NCBI RefSeq assembly: GCF_000204055.1 | Contig: NW_006768806.1 | Coordinates: 695,352-759,351 of the forward strand | Direction: 5' to 3' | DNA: 64,000 nucleotides | Source: Melampsora larici-populina 98AG31 | Taxonomy: Eukaryota; Basidiomycota; Pucciniomycetes; Pucciniales; Melampsoraceae | In this document: piece after piece, positions 11,048 through 20,612 of the stretch | Numbering within the stretch: position 1 is the first letter of the stretch | Layout of the letters: every line of letters starts with the position of its first letter | Made by a program: the position numbers and the translations under genes | The notes under the pieces: model-generated | Told to the model about the DNA's origin: nothing | Database searches by the model: none | The model's input: the letters and a program-made list of their open reading frames with translations, nothing else

Positions 11048-11816
11048 GTTTTAAGTGTCACAAATAGAAACTAAAAGGCTTTAGTTTCCTTCTACCACTT
11101 ATTACACAGTAAATCTAAGGTGTGTGGTCTTTTGGAAGAAGACTAGTTCAAGGGGATGATGCCATACATATAGCTTTGTGAACAACTCAGGCTGGTAACT
11201 CACTGCACGGCTTCTTGACCGTGTAGGTCCCAAAGACCGACACATATTGGCTTGCGCAAATTACGCCAAGTACAGATCGAGCGTAATCAATCTGAACAAT
11301 TTTTAATTGTAGCTCGGACTTGGAGTAACTCGGTGATCTGAGCCCGCAGGTATGAGGGACACACTGATCCCCGAGGCCTCGTGGATGAGGTACTGTCCAC
11401 GATCCCTGTGGTGCCGGATCCAATCTCAAGCCGCGCGTCAACGCATCCAGAGTAAATGAATGCGAAGATGCTATTGACTACCTCGAAAGAAATACACGAT
11501 ACTCTACATGGGTTCAAAAGTGGGAACATAAAAAAATCAGTGAAGAGTGAAGAATGGCGGGACGCACTTTGATGCTGGGGCTGATAAGTCGCGAGAATAA
11601 GAAAAGAAACGAGTGACTTTGCAAAACTGAGGGTAAATGAGGGGAGTGTGCGAAGCCTCAAAAGCTATGAAAAGAACATCCTGAAAGCAAGAACAAATTG
11701 AAAGACGGCCTAACGAGTGTACACGAAGATGCCGCACCCGGATTGGGCAATACATGGGCAAATCAGCAGTGTTGCCGCTTTGACTTCACCCTCTTGGCGA
11801 TGCAAAGCCCACAAAA

Positions 11817-12089
11817 TTGGTGTGCCAAGCTGAGAACATCAGTCCTGAAAGCTTCATGCACCCTCCCACCATTCTCATCGGAGTGGAGGGTGTGAATCAT
11901 AGCATGATGATGGCTGGTGGATTCATGAACCAAGTAGCGGAATTTGCAAAAGATAGTGTTGCTGGCATCCTCGTGCTGCTGAAAAAGGTGTTTGACCACA
12001 TCCAAATCATGATGACCGGCTGGACCAATGCCAAAGCCGGGTCAAAGCACTTGTGGCTGACCATAGCTTCCAATGGATGTCAGGAGTGA
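11817..12089 (+). CDS. Unrecognised protein fragment (90 aa)
   Basis: The frame reads QAENISPESFMHPPTILIGV and continues with AGGFMNQVAEFAKDSVAGIL and KVFDHIQIMMTGWTNAKAGS. The amino-acid composition looks coding, but there are overlapping ORFs on the other strand and no known domain. It could be one exon of a lost gene or a transposon fragment. No function is assigned. Confidence 0.2.
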   Translation: MVCQAENISPESFMHPPTILIGVEGVNHSMMMAGGFMNQVAEFAKDSVAGILVLLKKVFDHIQIMMTGWTNAKAGSKHLWLTIASNGCQE

Positions 12090-12572
12090 TGGCCTGAGTG
12101 CAAAGATGTAGGTGGAGCTCTCAGTAATTCATGAATCAAGCAATATGCCGTAAGTAAGTATTATGCTTGTGAGTGGATTAAGGGTTTGAACAGACGATGA
12201 AAAACCCAGTGAAGACTCATAGATGGCTTTATAAAAAAGAAACCACAGCTAAGAGTTGAACAGGCCGCATCTTAGAATCGAGAAGCTATTAAAGTATTGG
12301 TTGCTTGTTTGCTTCTCTTAAACTAGTAACCATACCACTTATCCGCATTGAGTGTTGTTTGTTTATTTCTCTTTGTTCTTTTGTTCCTTTTTTGCATGCC
12401 TTGAAACACCATATCAGCCATCCCCAAAGCAGTGTGTGAGAGTCACAATCATGCTAGGATTACACATACCTATGTCTAGAAAAGAGGACTATAGAAGAAG
12501 TTGTTCAGTGCCTTCTCAGTAGTTTCCTTACTCAACATCTTATCATCTTTTATTTGCTACTTTCCACCAGGT

Positions 12573-12737
12573 GATTTCTCTTTTCCATCACTCATATGTG
12601 ATATCAGCCATAGTGACTATCTTAATCACTAATTTGTGAATTCCTACCAAGTGCTTTCTCTTTTCCATCACTGATATGTGATATCAGCCACAGCTTGTAT
12701 CTTAATCACTGATTTGTGATTCCTACCAGTCACCTGG
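12573..12737. repeat. Two-copy tandem repeat, period 80 bp
   Basis: Units beginning at 12573 and 12653 share tttctcttttccatcact, then atatgtgatatcagcca, then tatcttaatcact and tttgtga. Each unit contains the near-palindrome atcac(t)gatatgtgat. Confidence 0.65.
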
Positions 12738-13535
12738 CTTTCCCTATGTCATTAGGAGCACCTTAGCAACATAGCAAAAACAGAAAACAACACATGTAGT
12801 CCATATTAATGAACGTCTCAAAATACTAAGGGCACATTCACTTATGATCTTTTTGGGCAGAGATTGCATTCTGGGAATGGGTTTGTCTTGGATCTTGCGA
12901 GGAGCAGTGTTGGCTACCAAAGTGGACCTGGGCCCAATATTTATTTTCCCCCATGAACGCTAGGACAACTAAACAAAGAAATTTGTAGAAAAAACCAAGA
13001 CATGTGGGAGGTTTAACTATTTCTACGTTTTGTGTAAGGGAGCAGGAGGGCGGGTGTTTAAAAAGAGAGTGGGATGTGTCTCGCGGAGGTTCCTAATGCA
13101 CCCTGTTTTGGGGCTTTGCTACAATCAGGTTTGTAACTACGGGGACAGCACCGGCCGGAGGCTGGTGCATCTGCTACTGGCATGAGAGGGCACCCCTGGG
13201 GAGGCCCCGAGGTCCAATACAAGATATAGACAACTAACAGCAAGAAAAACAAAGAACAGATAGCAGAAATTGGGAAACAATAGCAGAGATTTGAGCGGGG
13301 GAACAGATGATGGGTACTCATCTGGGCTGAGAAAAACCCGATTATAACTTATCATACTCCCTTTATTGTGACAGAAAGAAGAAAGAAAAAACTCTTTTTT
13401 TTAAAGAAAAGAAAAGAAATCAGACTAAGTAAAGAAAGTAAATTCATTAAAGGAAAGAACACTGCCTATGAATCTGGGGACATTGTGGTGACAAAGAGAA
13501 AAAATATATGTAAGACCAGAGAACTATTTTTTTTT

Positions 13536-14334
13536 GCCCTTGATATTTGCAGCCCACACGAAATCCATGTAGGCGCTGCCAAAACAGCGCCTACATGAAG
13601 GTTTCCCACGAAAAAGCGCCTACATTCACTACGCCAAATTGCAAATTTACCGTGGAGTTTAGAAAATTGAGTAGACATAGAAAATTATAGAGAAGCTGGC
13701 AAGGGTCAGAAAAATATGAAAAAATAATGGGAGGGCCCTTTGATGCATTCTGATTGTCTGGCATATGCCTACATATGTTGATACCAACACCCTTATAATT
13801 TAATACCAACACCCTTATAATTTGATTCCAACACCCTTATGATTCAATTCCAACACCCTTATAATTAATTATAAGACCCTTATAATTTTATAATCAAATG
13901 CGCACTCTTACATTTAATACCCTTATCATTTAATACCAACACCCTTATAATTAATCTCACCACACTTATAATTTGATACCAACACCCTTATATATTAATA
14001 CCAGCACCCTTATAGATTTGTATTCACACGTGTATAAGACCCTTATAACTAACTTAAGTGCCTACATGGAAGAAACAATGTAGGCGCTCAAAAAAAGCGC
14101 CTACATTTTATTTTTAGAATGTAGGCGCTTGAAAATAGCGCCTACATCTTATTTTTAGAATGTAGGCGTACACAAATGACGCCTACATTGGTTTTTCAGC
14201 CTGTAGGCATCATTTGAAAAAGGAAAAAGCGCCTACATCATAAATGTAGGCGCTTGTTGGCGGAAAACAACCGTGTAGGCGTAATTTGGACAGCGCCTAC
14301 ATGGATTTCATGTGGGCTGCAAATAGCAATGGCC
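13536..14334. mobile_element. Hairpin-studded terminal-inverted-repeat element (799 bp)
   Basis: The ends are inverted copies of one another: atttgcagcccaca, one variable base, gaaatccatgtaggcgctg near 13545, and its reverse complement near 14325. The repeat extends outward to 13536 and 14334, about 48 bp with a few mismatches. Exactly nine T residues abut each end (13527-13535 and 14335-14343), a possible 9-bp target duplication, though a homopolymer is weak proof. Inside are at least four dyads GTAGGCGY-spacer-RCGCCTAC and a central minisatellite. There is no ORF; this would be a non-autonomous element, and the duplication length suggests a Mutator-like helper. Confidence 0.6.
13785..14015. 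repeat. Minisatellite of roughly 21-bp units inside the hairpin element
   Basis: The unit acccttataatttgatacca is repeated with variation about ten times (ataccaac, attccaac and similar joins). It lies between the two sets of GTAGGCGC dyads. Confidence 0.75.
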
Positions 14335-14468
14335 TTTTTTTTTCAGAAAGAAGCTTCCGGTTTTTGGAGCTGGTTAACACAAAATCTATACAAGCCTTCA
14401 CGGCTCTTTTTTTTCTTCAAAAAGAGGTTTGCGGGTGGGTGGGGATTTGACAAAAGCAACCTGAGTGA

Positions 14469-14491
14469 TGTCAGCCCTGGGTACATATGTA
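14469..14491 (+). mobile_element. Left piece of solo LTR 1, split by a Mutator-like element
   Basis: TGTCAGCCCTGGGTACATAT matches the first 20 bases of the LTR at 29665. It is preceded by AGTGA (14464-14468). The same AGTGA follows the LTR right end at 25103-25107, so the 5-bp target duplication of the original solo LTR is intact across the insertion. Confidence 0.85.
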
Positions 14492-14880
14492 CGGAATGCG
14501 AGAGGTGTCAAGGTGACAATGCAAAAATCAAAAAACGAAAATCAAAATTCCCGGGTGCGAAATTCAAAAATCAAAGACAAAACTCCAGAAAATACTCAAA
14601 TACAGGGATAAAACCCCTGTACTGGAGTAAAAGTCATGGCAGAAACCCCTTTCAGACAAGGTTCCGGCCCAAATTTCAGTAGATTTACAACTTGAAACTC
14701 AACATTTGTCACCCCATTGTCGCATTGACACAAAAAGTACCAGGAAAGCCACAAAAGAGGAAATCAAAATTCAAAAATCAAAAAAACAAAAGTCAAAAAT
14801 CAAAAAAACAAAAGTCGAAAATCAAAAAACAAATGTCGATAATCAAAAAACAACAATTAACATACCACAAACAAAGACCC
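14492..14880. repeat. Left terminal inverted repeat of the Mutator-like element
   Basis: It matches the reverse complement of about 23860-24169, at high identity over the outer 170 bp. Further in, both arms degrade into A-rich runs of aaatcaaaa that also pair. The ORFs read here are translations of these runs and are not genes. Confidence 0.8.
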
Positions 14881-15074
14881 CAAAGATGAAAACTTCACAT
14901 TAGATGATGAAAATTGTACAAACCACCTCTCTACCTCTCTACCTCTCTACCAATCACACAACCCATACACCACACACCATCAGCGATCATCTTATATTGG
15001 CCAGTCATTCATCCACATTCATCCATCTTTTGTCATAGTCTCCACCCATCCACCTTGCTCAACAAAACCTACAC

Positions 15075-15520
15075 TACACTGAACTTCTTTGATTGTCGTC
15101 ACTCTTCTTCATCCTTCTTTGATTGTCTTCACCCTTCTTCAATCTTCTTGGATCGGCTTGAATCCTCTGTAATCTTCTTTTATCAACTTCAATCTTCTTT
15201 ATCTTCTTCAATCGGCTTCCATCTTCTTCACCCTTCTTTGATTGGCTTCACCCTACTTCAATCTTCTTGGATCGGCTTCAATCTTCTGTAATCTTCTTTT
15301 ATAAGCTTCAATCTTCTTCAATTGGCTTCCATCTTCTTTAGTATTCGTCAATCTTCTTTAGTATTCGTCAATCGGCTTCAATCTTCTGTAATCTTCTTTG
15401 ATACCTTCAATCTTCTTTAGTATTCTTCAATCGGCTTCAATCATCGTTGATATCCCTCGATCTCCTTCGATCTGCTTTAGTATTCTTCAATTGGCTTCAA
15501 TCTTCTTTTCAACATTTGTG
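15075..15520. repeat. Left subterminal minisatellite
   Basis: Variants of ttcaatcttcttggatcggc repeat irregularly, with a period near 18-36 bp. The array is CT-rich on the plus strand. A related array of opposite orientation lies at 22975-23690, near the other end of the Mutator-like element. Confidence 0.7.
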
Positions 15521-15735
15521 TGAGTCAAATGAATCAATACACTTTCTTCAAGCTTGCTCAATCCCGTGTTTTATTTTCCCTATGGTTCAAAACTTTCCAG
15601 TCTATGCAGGATGCAGTGCTACCACTAAATGTGCTTATTTTTTTTAAGAAGTACTTGATGTTACACAATACCGCCAGTATACCAGCAATCACAACTTTGA
15701 ACTCCGGGGTTCTGAGGGTTCTACAAAATAAAAGA

Positions 15736-16060
15736 CAATACTATCTCACCTTCAGAATCTTTTTCCATGATGGGGGAAAAAGAATTCGATGAAGGGAGAG
15801 AGAGGTTTAAAAGAGAAAACACAGAAAGGCACGGTCACACATTCAAAACAGGTCAAACATTTACAATAACAAACTAGTCCCTTTCCTATCCCAATGCGGT
15901 AAGAACATTCCAATACTCTTCCTAAATCCTATCACGATATCAGCCTCAGTCTAATTGATTTGTATCCACCTATGCCCAATTTGTCCAGAAGTTGAGAAGA
16001 AGTGTTACATAACTCCTTAATGGTTTTGACACACTTAACTCAAGAATTTATTCTCCAACA
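15736..16060 (+). repeat. LTR-like direct repeat, copy A
   Basis: This block is colinear with 21060-21403. Shared phrases include tctcacctt, agaatctt, gaagggagagagag-like sequence, cccaat-gtccagaag, aatggttttga and tattctccaaca. The two have diverged substantially. It may be an LTR fragment; its left end is not a clean TG. Confidence 0.5.
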
Positions 16061-16338
16061 GAAACACATATAAGCTTATTTCCAGCCAGATTTTCAAGTA
16101 GAACAGTTTCATAGGTAACTACTTGCTCTTTCCTGTCCCCAAATTGAGGAACTTGGAAAACATCACAGTCCTCTGGCAAGCCAAACCGGTCTTTGATTCC
16201 TGCTTTAATTCTTTGACTGACACATTCTCTTTGAACATCCCGGACTGGATCCTGTTTGTCATTGTGTTGTTGAGCCTTCTTCCTCTTTTGGTACTCTGCA
16301 AGCTTTTTATTTCTGAGGTCTGATACTGGCTTTGGCAT
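16048..16338 (-). CDS. Unrecognised basic protein fragment inside the Mutator-like element
   Basis: The 96-residue frame has a lysine-rich start (SDLRNKKLAEYQKRKKAQQH) followed by a compact segment (RIKAGIKDRFGLPEDCDVFQ and VVTYETVLLENLAGNKLICV). The composition resembles a real protein, and it overlaps the right edge of repeat copy A. It could be a host gene exon captured by the element or part of a lost retrotransposon. I do not recognise a family, and no partner exons are visible. Confidence 0.3.
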   Translation of the reverse strand: MPKPVSDLRNKKLAEYQKRKKAQQHNDKQDPVRDVQRECVSQRIKAGIKDRFGLPEDCDVFQVPQFGDRKEQVVTYETVLLENLAGNKLICVSVGE

Positions 16339-16381
16339 CTACGTAAAAAAAACATTGTTTTGATTAGTGGAATGCTCATCA

Positions 16382-17197
16382 CACTACACAAAATATAATA
16401 TTTTCTGGGCAGAAAATTAAATTATTGATACACAAAAATATTGAGAGGCCAGGAGAAGGGCAAAAAATAAATAAAAATATGCATCTTGTTCCCTGCGGTG
16501 AGAGCTTCACTCTCCATATTTTTCCATCTTTTTACAGTCCATATTGATAAGTGTACTAACAATAAACCTTCATAATCATCCAATTACAACCTGTAACAAG
16601 CACTGAAATTTGGCTCATTAGTGTTTAGAGAAACTTTTGATTTCTGAAAACACCTATAACTTTGTCAAATCTGCCTCAAAACACTCGATTTCAAGTGCAT
16701 TAGAAAGCTGAACTCTTCCTCTCGAACTTTCATAAGATCAAGAACTATGTAGCTAGTATGACAATCATTCTATGGATCTGTATGTACAAATGTATAAAAA
16801 AGATGATATCTTTTTTAGCAGACCAGCATGCTGTGTGGTCCTATTATGAACTATTTGGAGGACAATTCCAGCTTACCAATGCACCCAAAATCGAGCGTTT
16901 TGGACCGGAATTGAAAAATTTATGAGTATTTTCAGAAATCAAAAGTTTCTCTAAACACTAATGAGCCAAATTTCAGTGCTTGATACAGGTTGTAATTGGA
17001 TGATTATGAAGGTTTATTGTTAGTACACTTATCAATATGGACTGTAAAAATACGGAAAAATATGCAGAGTGAAGTTCTCAACGCAGGGAACAAGATGCAT
17101 ATTTTTATTCATTTTTTGCTCTCCTCCTGGCCTCTCAATATTTTTGTGTATCAATAATTTAATTTTCTGCCCAGAAAATATTATCTTTCTTGTAGTG
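16382..17197. mobile_element. CACTA-ended element with long inverted arms (816 bp)
   Basis: The left end starts CACTACACAAAATA and the right end finishes with TAGTG (reverse complement CACTACAAGAAAGA). Both continue into TAATATTTTCTGGGCAGAAA. The arms, about 280 bp each (16382 to about 16660, and about 16917 to 17197), are near-perfect inverted copies around a loop of about 250 bp. TCA is duplicated at 16379-16381 and 17198-17200. CACTA/CACTG ends with 3-bp duplications define the CACTA (CMC/EnSpm) superfamily, so this is a non-autonomous member. It has no coding capacity. Confidence 0.8.
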
Positions 17198-17330
17198 TCA
17201 AAAAATCAAGATTTCTTAATTTGTGTGGGGATGCAATGAAATAATGAATAAAGTGAATAAACAATGAGTGATTGAATATTTGATGGATTGAATGATTGAG
17301 TATGAATGACATGAATATATAAATTTATGA

Positions 17331-17781
17331 ATAATTGTTTGAAGAAATGATTGATAAAGTAATTTCTTGAGGATTGAAATCAGGAAGCACCAAGATACAT
17401 TTAGCAAAGGGTTAGGCTGGTAGTTGGGGGTCCCCTCGGTCACTTGCCCTGCCCTGCACGAGACATAAACATCTCTGCATGTATCTCAAGTACTTCCGTC
17501 TTCCATGAGTCAATGTGAATAGCCTTGAGCTGTAAATCTTTTGATATAAGTGAATTTTCATTAATGAATAATTGTTTGAAGGGATGATTGATAAAGTAAT
17601 TTCTTGAGGATTGAAATCAGGAAGCACCAAGATACATTTAGCAAAGGGTTAGGCTGGTAGTTGGGGGTCCCCTCGGTCACTTGCCCTGCCCTTCACGAGA
17701 CATAAACATCTCTGCATGTATCTCAAGTACCCCCGTCTTCCATGAGTCAATGTGAATAACCTTGAGCTGTAAATCTTTTGA
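17331..17781. repeat. Tandem duplication, period 237 bp
   Basis: Two nearly identical copies start at 17331 and 17568. Each contains gattgataaagtaatttctt, then ccaagatacatttagc, then gggtcccctcggtcacttgc and ctctgcatgtatctcaagta. Only a few substitutions separate them, so the duplication is young relative to the surrounding DNA. Confidence 0.85.
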
Positions 17782-18397
17782 ATTATATGAGTCTTCTTTT
17801 GCGGTTAATGAAAATGCTTGATAAATTTTGATTAGTTTGAGGTTTCATGTATCAATCTTGAATCAATTAGTATCAGCTTCTTGTGGATTCTTCATGGTTC
17901 TTATATGTTCCGTCTTCATCTCCCTGAAGTGTATGGAAGTAATGGGAAGACAAAGGAATATCAAAGATTACCTTGGTTGATTCAAAGAATTGAAGGAAGA
18001 GGACAGAATGGCTTTCAATAATAATATCAGAAGACTCAGAGAACACAGGACTGGTTAAATGCTTGCACTCAAATGGTGGCTGAGTTGTGGTCAGCCATTA
18101 CACTGTGTATGCACATGTAGCCTTACACATTACAGTTGATATGTTTAAATATCTAACATTTAAACATATGGTGCATGCAAATGTTGATGGGCCAAAAGAG
18201 TCATCACTCAAGACCCAATGATGGTTGACATTGCATACATAAAATGTTTTTGTGACCACAGCAAAAAAAAACATAGATTATACAGAACATTCACTCAAGT
18301 TCCATCCAATTTTCATCCTCCCCTACAACTGTCAGCTTGGTGGTGCTAGTCTTCGCCATGGAGATATAGGCTTTAGGAAGAATAGCACCAGTCAGAC

Positions 18398-20612
18398 CGT
18401 GCGACACAATCACTGAGTGATTGTGCGATGACAAGGCCACCTAAGGACTAGGTGGTCAAACATTAAAAGTAAGGCCATCTAGCGGTTAGGTGGCCTGGCC
18501 ATCGCACCATCACTCAGTAATTGTGCGATGGAGCCCGGGGCCAAAAAGATGTTGGACTCGGCCCCAGACTGACTGTAGCTTCATCACACAATGACTGAGT
18601 GATCGTGCGATGGCCTGGCCGCCTAGCTGCTAGGTGGCCTTACTTTTGAAGTTTGACCACCTAGCGCTTAGGCGGTCAAACTTGACAGCCCAATTTTCCA
18701 CTCAATCACTCAGTGATCAAGTGGTTTCCGAGTACCTTGGACCGTTAAGGTCCCAGTTACTGTACCTTTTAAAGTTTGAGTCACTAAATTTAAAAGGTAT
18801 AGTACCTGGGACCTTAGGTGGTCTAGTCAACGACTGGACTACCTAACTCCTAGGTGGTCTGACTCTAAAAGGTAGACCACCTAGGATTTAGGTGGTCTGC
18901 CCAGCCACCGCACGATCACCGAGTGATCGTGCGATGGAGTGACCACCTAAAGCCTAGGGGGTCTACCTTTCAAAGTTAGACCACCTAGGATTTAGATGGT
19001 CCAGTCATTGACTAGACCACCTAACTGCTAGGTGGTCTACCCAGCCAACGCACGATCACCGAGTGATCGTGCGATGGAGTGACCACCTAAATCCTAGATG
19101 GTCTACCTTTCAAAGTTAGAACACCTAGGATTTAGGTGGTCCAGTCATTGACTAGACCACCTAACTGCTAGGTGGTCTACCTTTGAAAGGTAGACCACCT
19201 AGGACTTAGGTGGTCTACCCAGCCACCGCACGATCACCAAGTGATCGTGCGATGGAGTGACCACCTAAATCCTAGGTGGTCTACCTTTTAGAGTCAGACC
19301 ACCTAGGAGTCAGGTGGTCCAGTCATTGACTAGACCACCTAACTGCTAGGTGGTCTACCTTTGAAAGGTAGACCACCTGGGATTTAGGTGGTCTACCCAG
19401 CCACCGCACAATCACCGAGTGATCGTGCGATGGAGTGACCTTTCAAAGTTAGACCACCTAGGATTTAGATGGTCCAGTCATTGACTAGACCACCTAACTG
19501 CTAGGTGGTCTACCCAGCCAATGCACGATCACCGAGTGATCGTGCGATGGAGTGACCACCTAAATCCTAGGTGGTCTACCTTTCAAAGTTAGCACACCTA
19601 GGATTTAGGTGGTCCAGTCATTGACTAGACCACCTAACTGCTAGGTGGTCTACCTTTTAGAGTCAGACCACCTAGGAGTCAGGTGGTCCAGTCATTGACT
19701 AGACCACCTAACTGCTAGGTGGTCTACCTTTGAAAGGTAGACCACCTGGGATTTAGGTGGTCTACCCAGCCACCGCACGATCACCGAGTGATCGTGCGAT
19801 GGAGTGACCACCTAGGACTTAGGTGGCCTACCCAGCCACCGCACGATCACCAAGTGATTGTGCGATGGAGTGACCACCTAGGACTTAGGTGGTCTACCCA
19901 GCCACCGCACGATCACCGAGTGATCGTGCGGTGGAGTGATCACCTGACAGGCCCAGAGCCTCTAAACCACTCGATCACTCGGTGATCGAGTGGTTTAGAG
20001 CCTCTGTGGGCGTGTGAGGACACAGGCCTACAGCATCTTAAACACGCTATCTCTCCATGTATGAGTGTAGTTGAGCGTCCAAGCAGCCCAATTTCTCACT
20101 CGCTCACTCAGTGCTCGAGTTTCAGAGGCTCTTGGGGGCGTGTCAGTAGTGTGACAGGCCTACAGCCTCTAGTCCACTCGATCACCAAGTGATCGAGTGG
20201 AAAGATGGCCTGTTGGGCTCTAAACCACTCGATCACTTGGTGATCGAGTGGTTTGAAGGCCCTGTAGGCCTGTCACAGTGCTGACAGGCCTGCAGTGCCT
20301 TTTCCACTCGATCACCGAGTGATCGAGTGGAAAACTGGCCTGTCGGGCTCTAAACCACTCGATCACTCGGTGATCGAGTGGTTTAGAGGCTCTGTAGGCC
20401 TGTCAAAACTGTGACAGGCCTACAGGGCCTTTTCCCCTTGATCACCGAGTGATCAAGTGGAAAACAGGCCTGTTGGGCTCTAAACCACTCGATCACTCGG
20501 TGATCGAGTGGTTTGAAGGCACTGTAGGCCTGTCACAGTGCTGACAGGCCTGCAGTGCCTTTTCCACTCGATCACCGAGTGATCAAGTGGAAAACTGGGC
20601 TGTCGGGCTCTA
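18398..20612. repeat. Array of about twenty short palindromes (2.2 kb)
   Basis: Three dyad classes recur. Class A is an 11-bp stem with a 3-nt loop (CGCACGATCAC-CGA-GTGATCGTGCG) at about 18908, 19049, 19227, 19404, 19523, 19773, 19841 and 19905. Class B is GACCACCTA-spacer-TAGGTGGTC, interleaved with class A up to about 19950. Class C (CCACTCGATCAC-TCG-GTGATCGAGTGG) dominates from 19967 to 20612, interleaved with GACAGGCCT dyads. Classes A and C share the core GATCAC-NNN-GTGATC. Several copies differ from the consensus on both stem arms in matching fashion. ORFs here are translated repeats. Confidence 0.9.

Larger units (their letters stand above)
11048..13535. other. Upstream flank of laccase and gene-poor DNA
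   Basis: The laccase promoter must lie just above 11047; I see no diagnostic element beyond AT-rich DNA and a short inverted repeat (aactaaaaggctttagttt, about 11070). Several short ORFs at 11.2-12.1 kb and 13.0-13.6 kb overlap on both strands and match nothing I know. A two-copy repeat at 12.57-12.74 kb is listed separately. Confidence 0.4.

Noticed and set aside
14254..14903. Lys-rich ORFs at the left end of the Mutator-like element
   Set aside because: They translate the A-rich part of the terminal inverted repeat; the same sequence in the right end gives similar frames.
19788..19985. Open frame across the palindrome array (RWSDHLGLRW repeats)
   Set aside because: It is a translation of the DNA repeat; similar frames occur on both strands and there is no start context or family.
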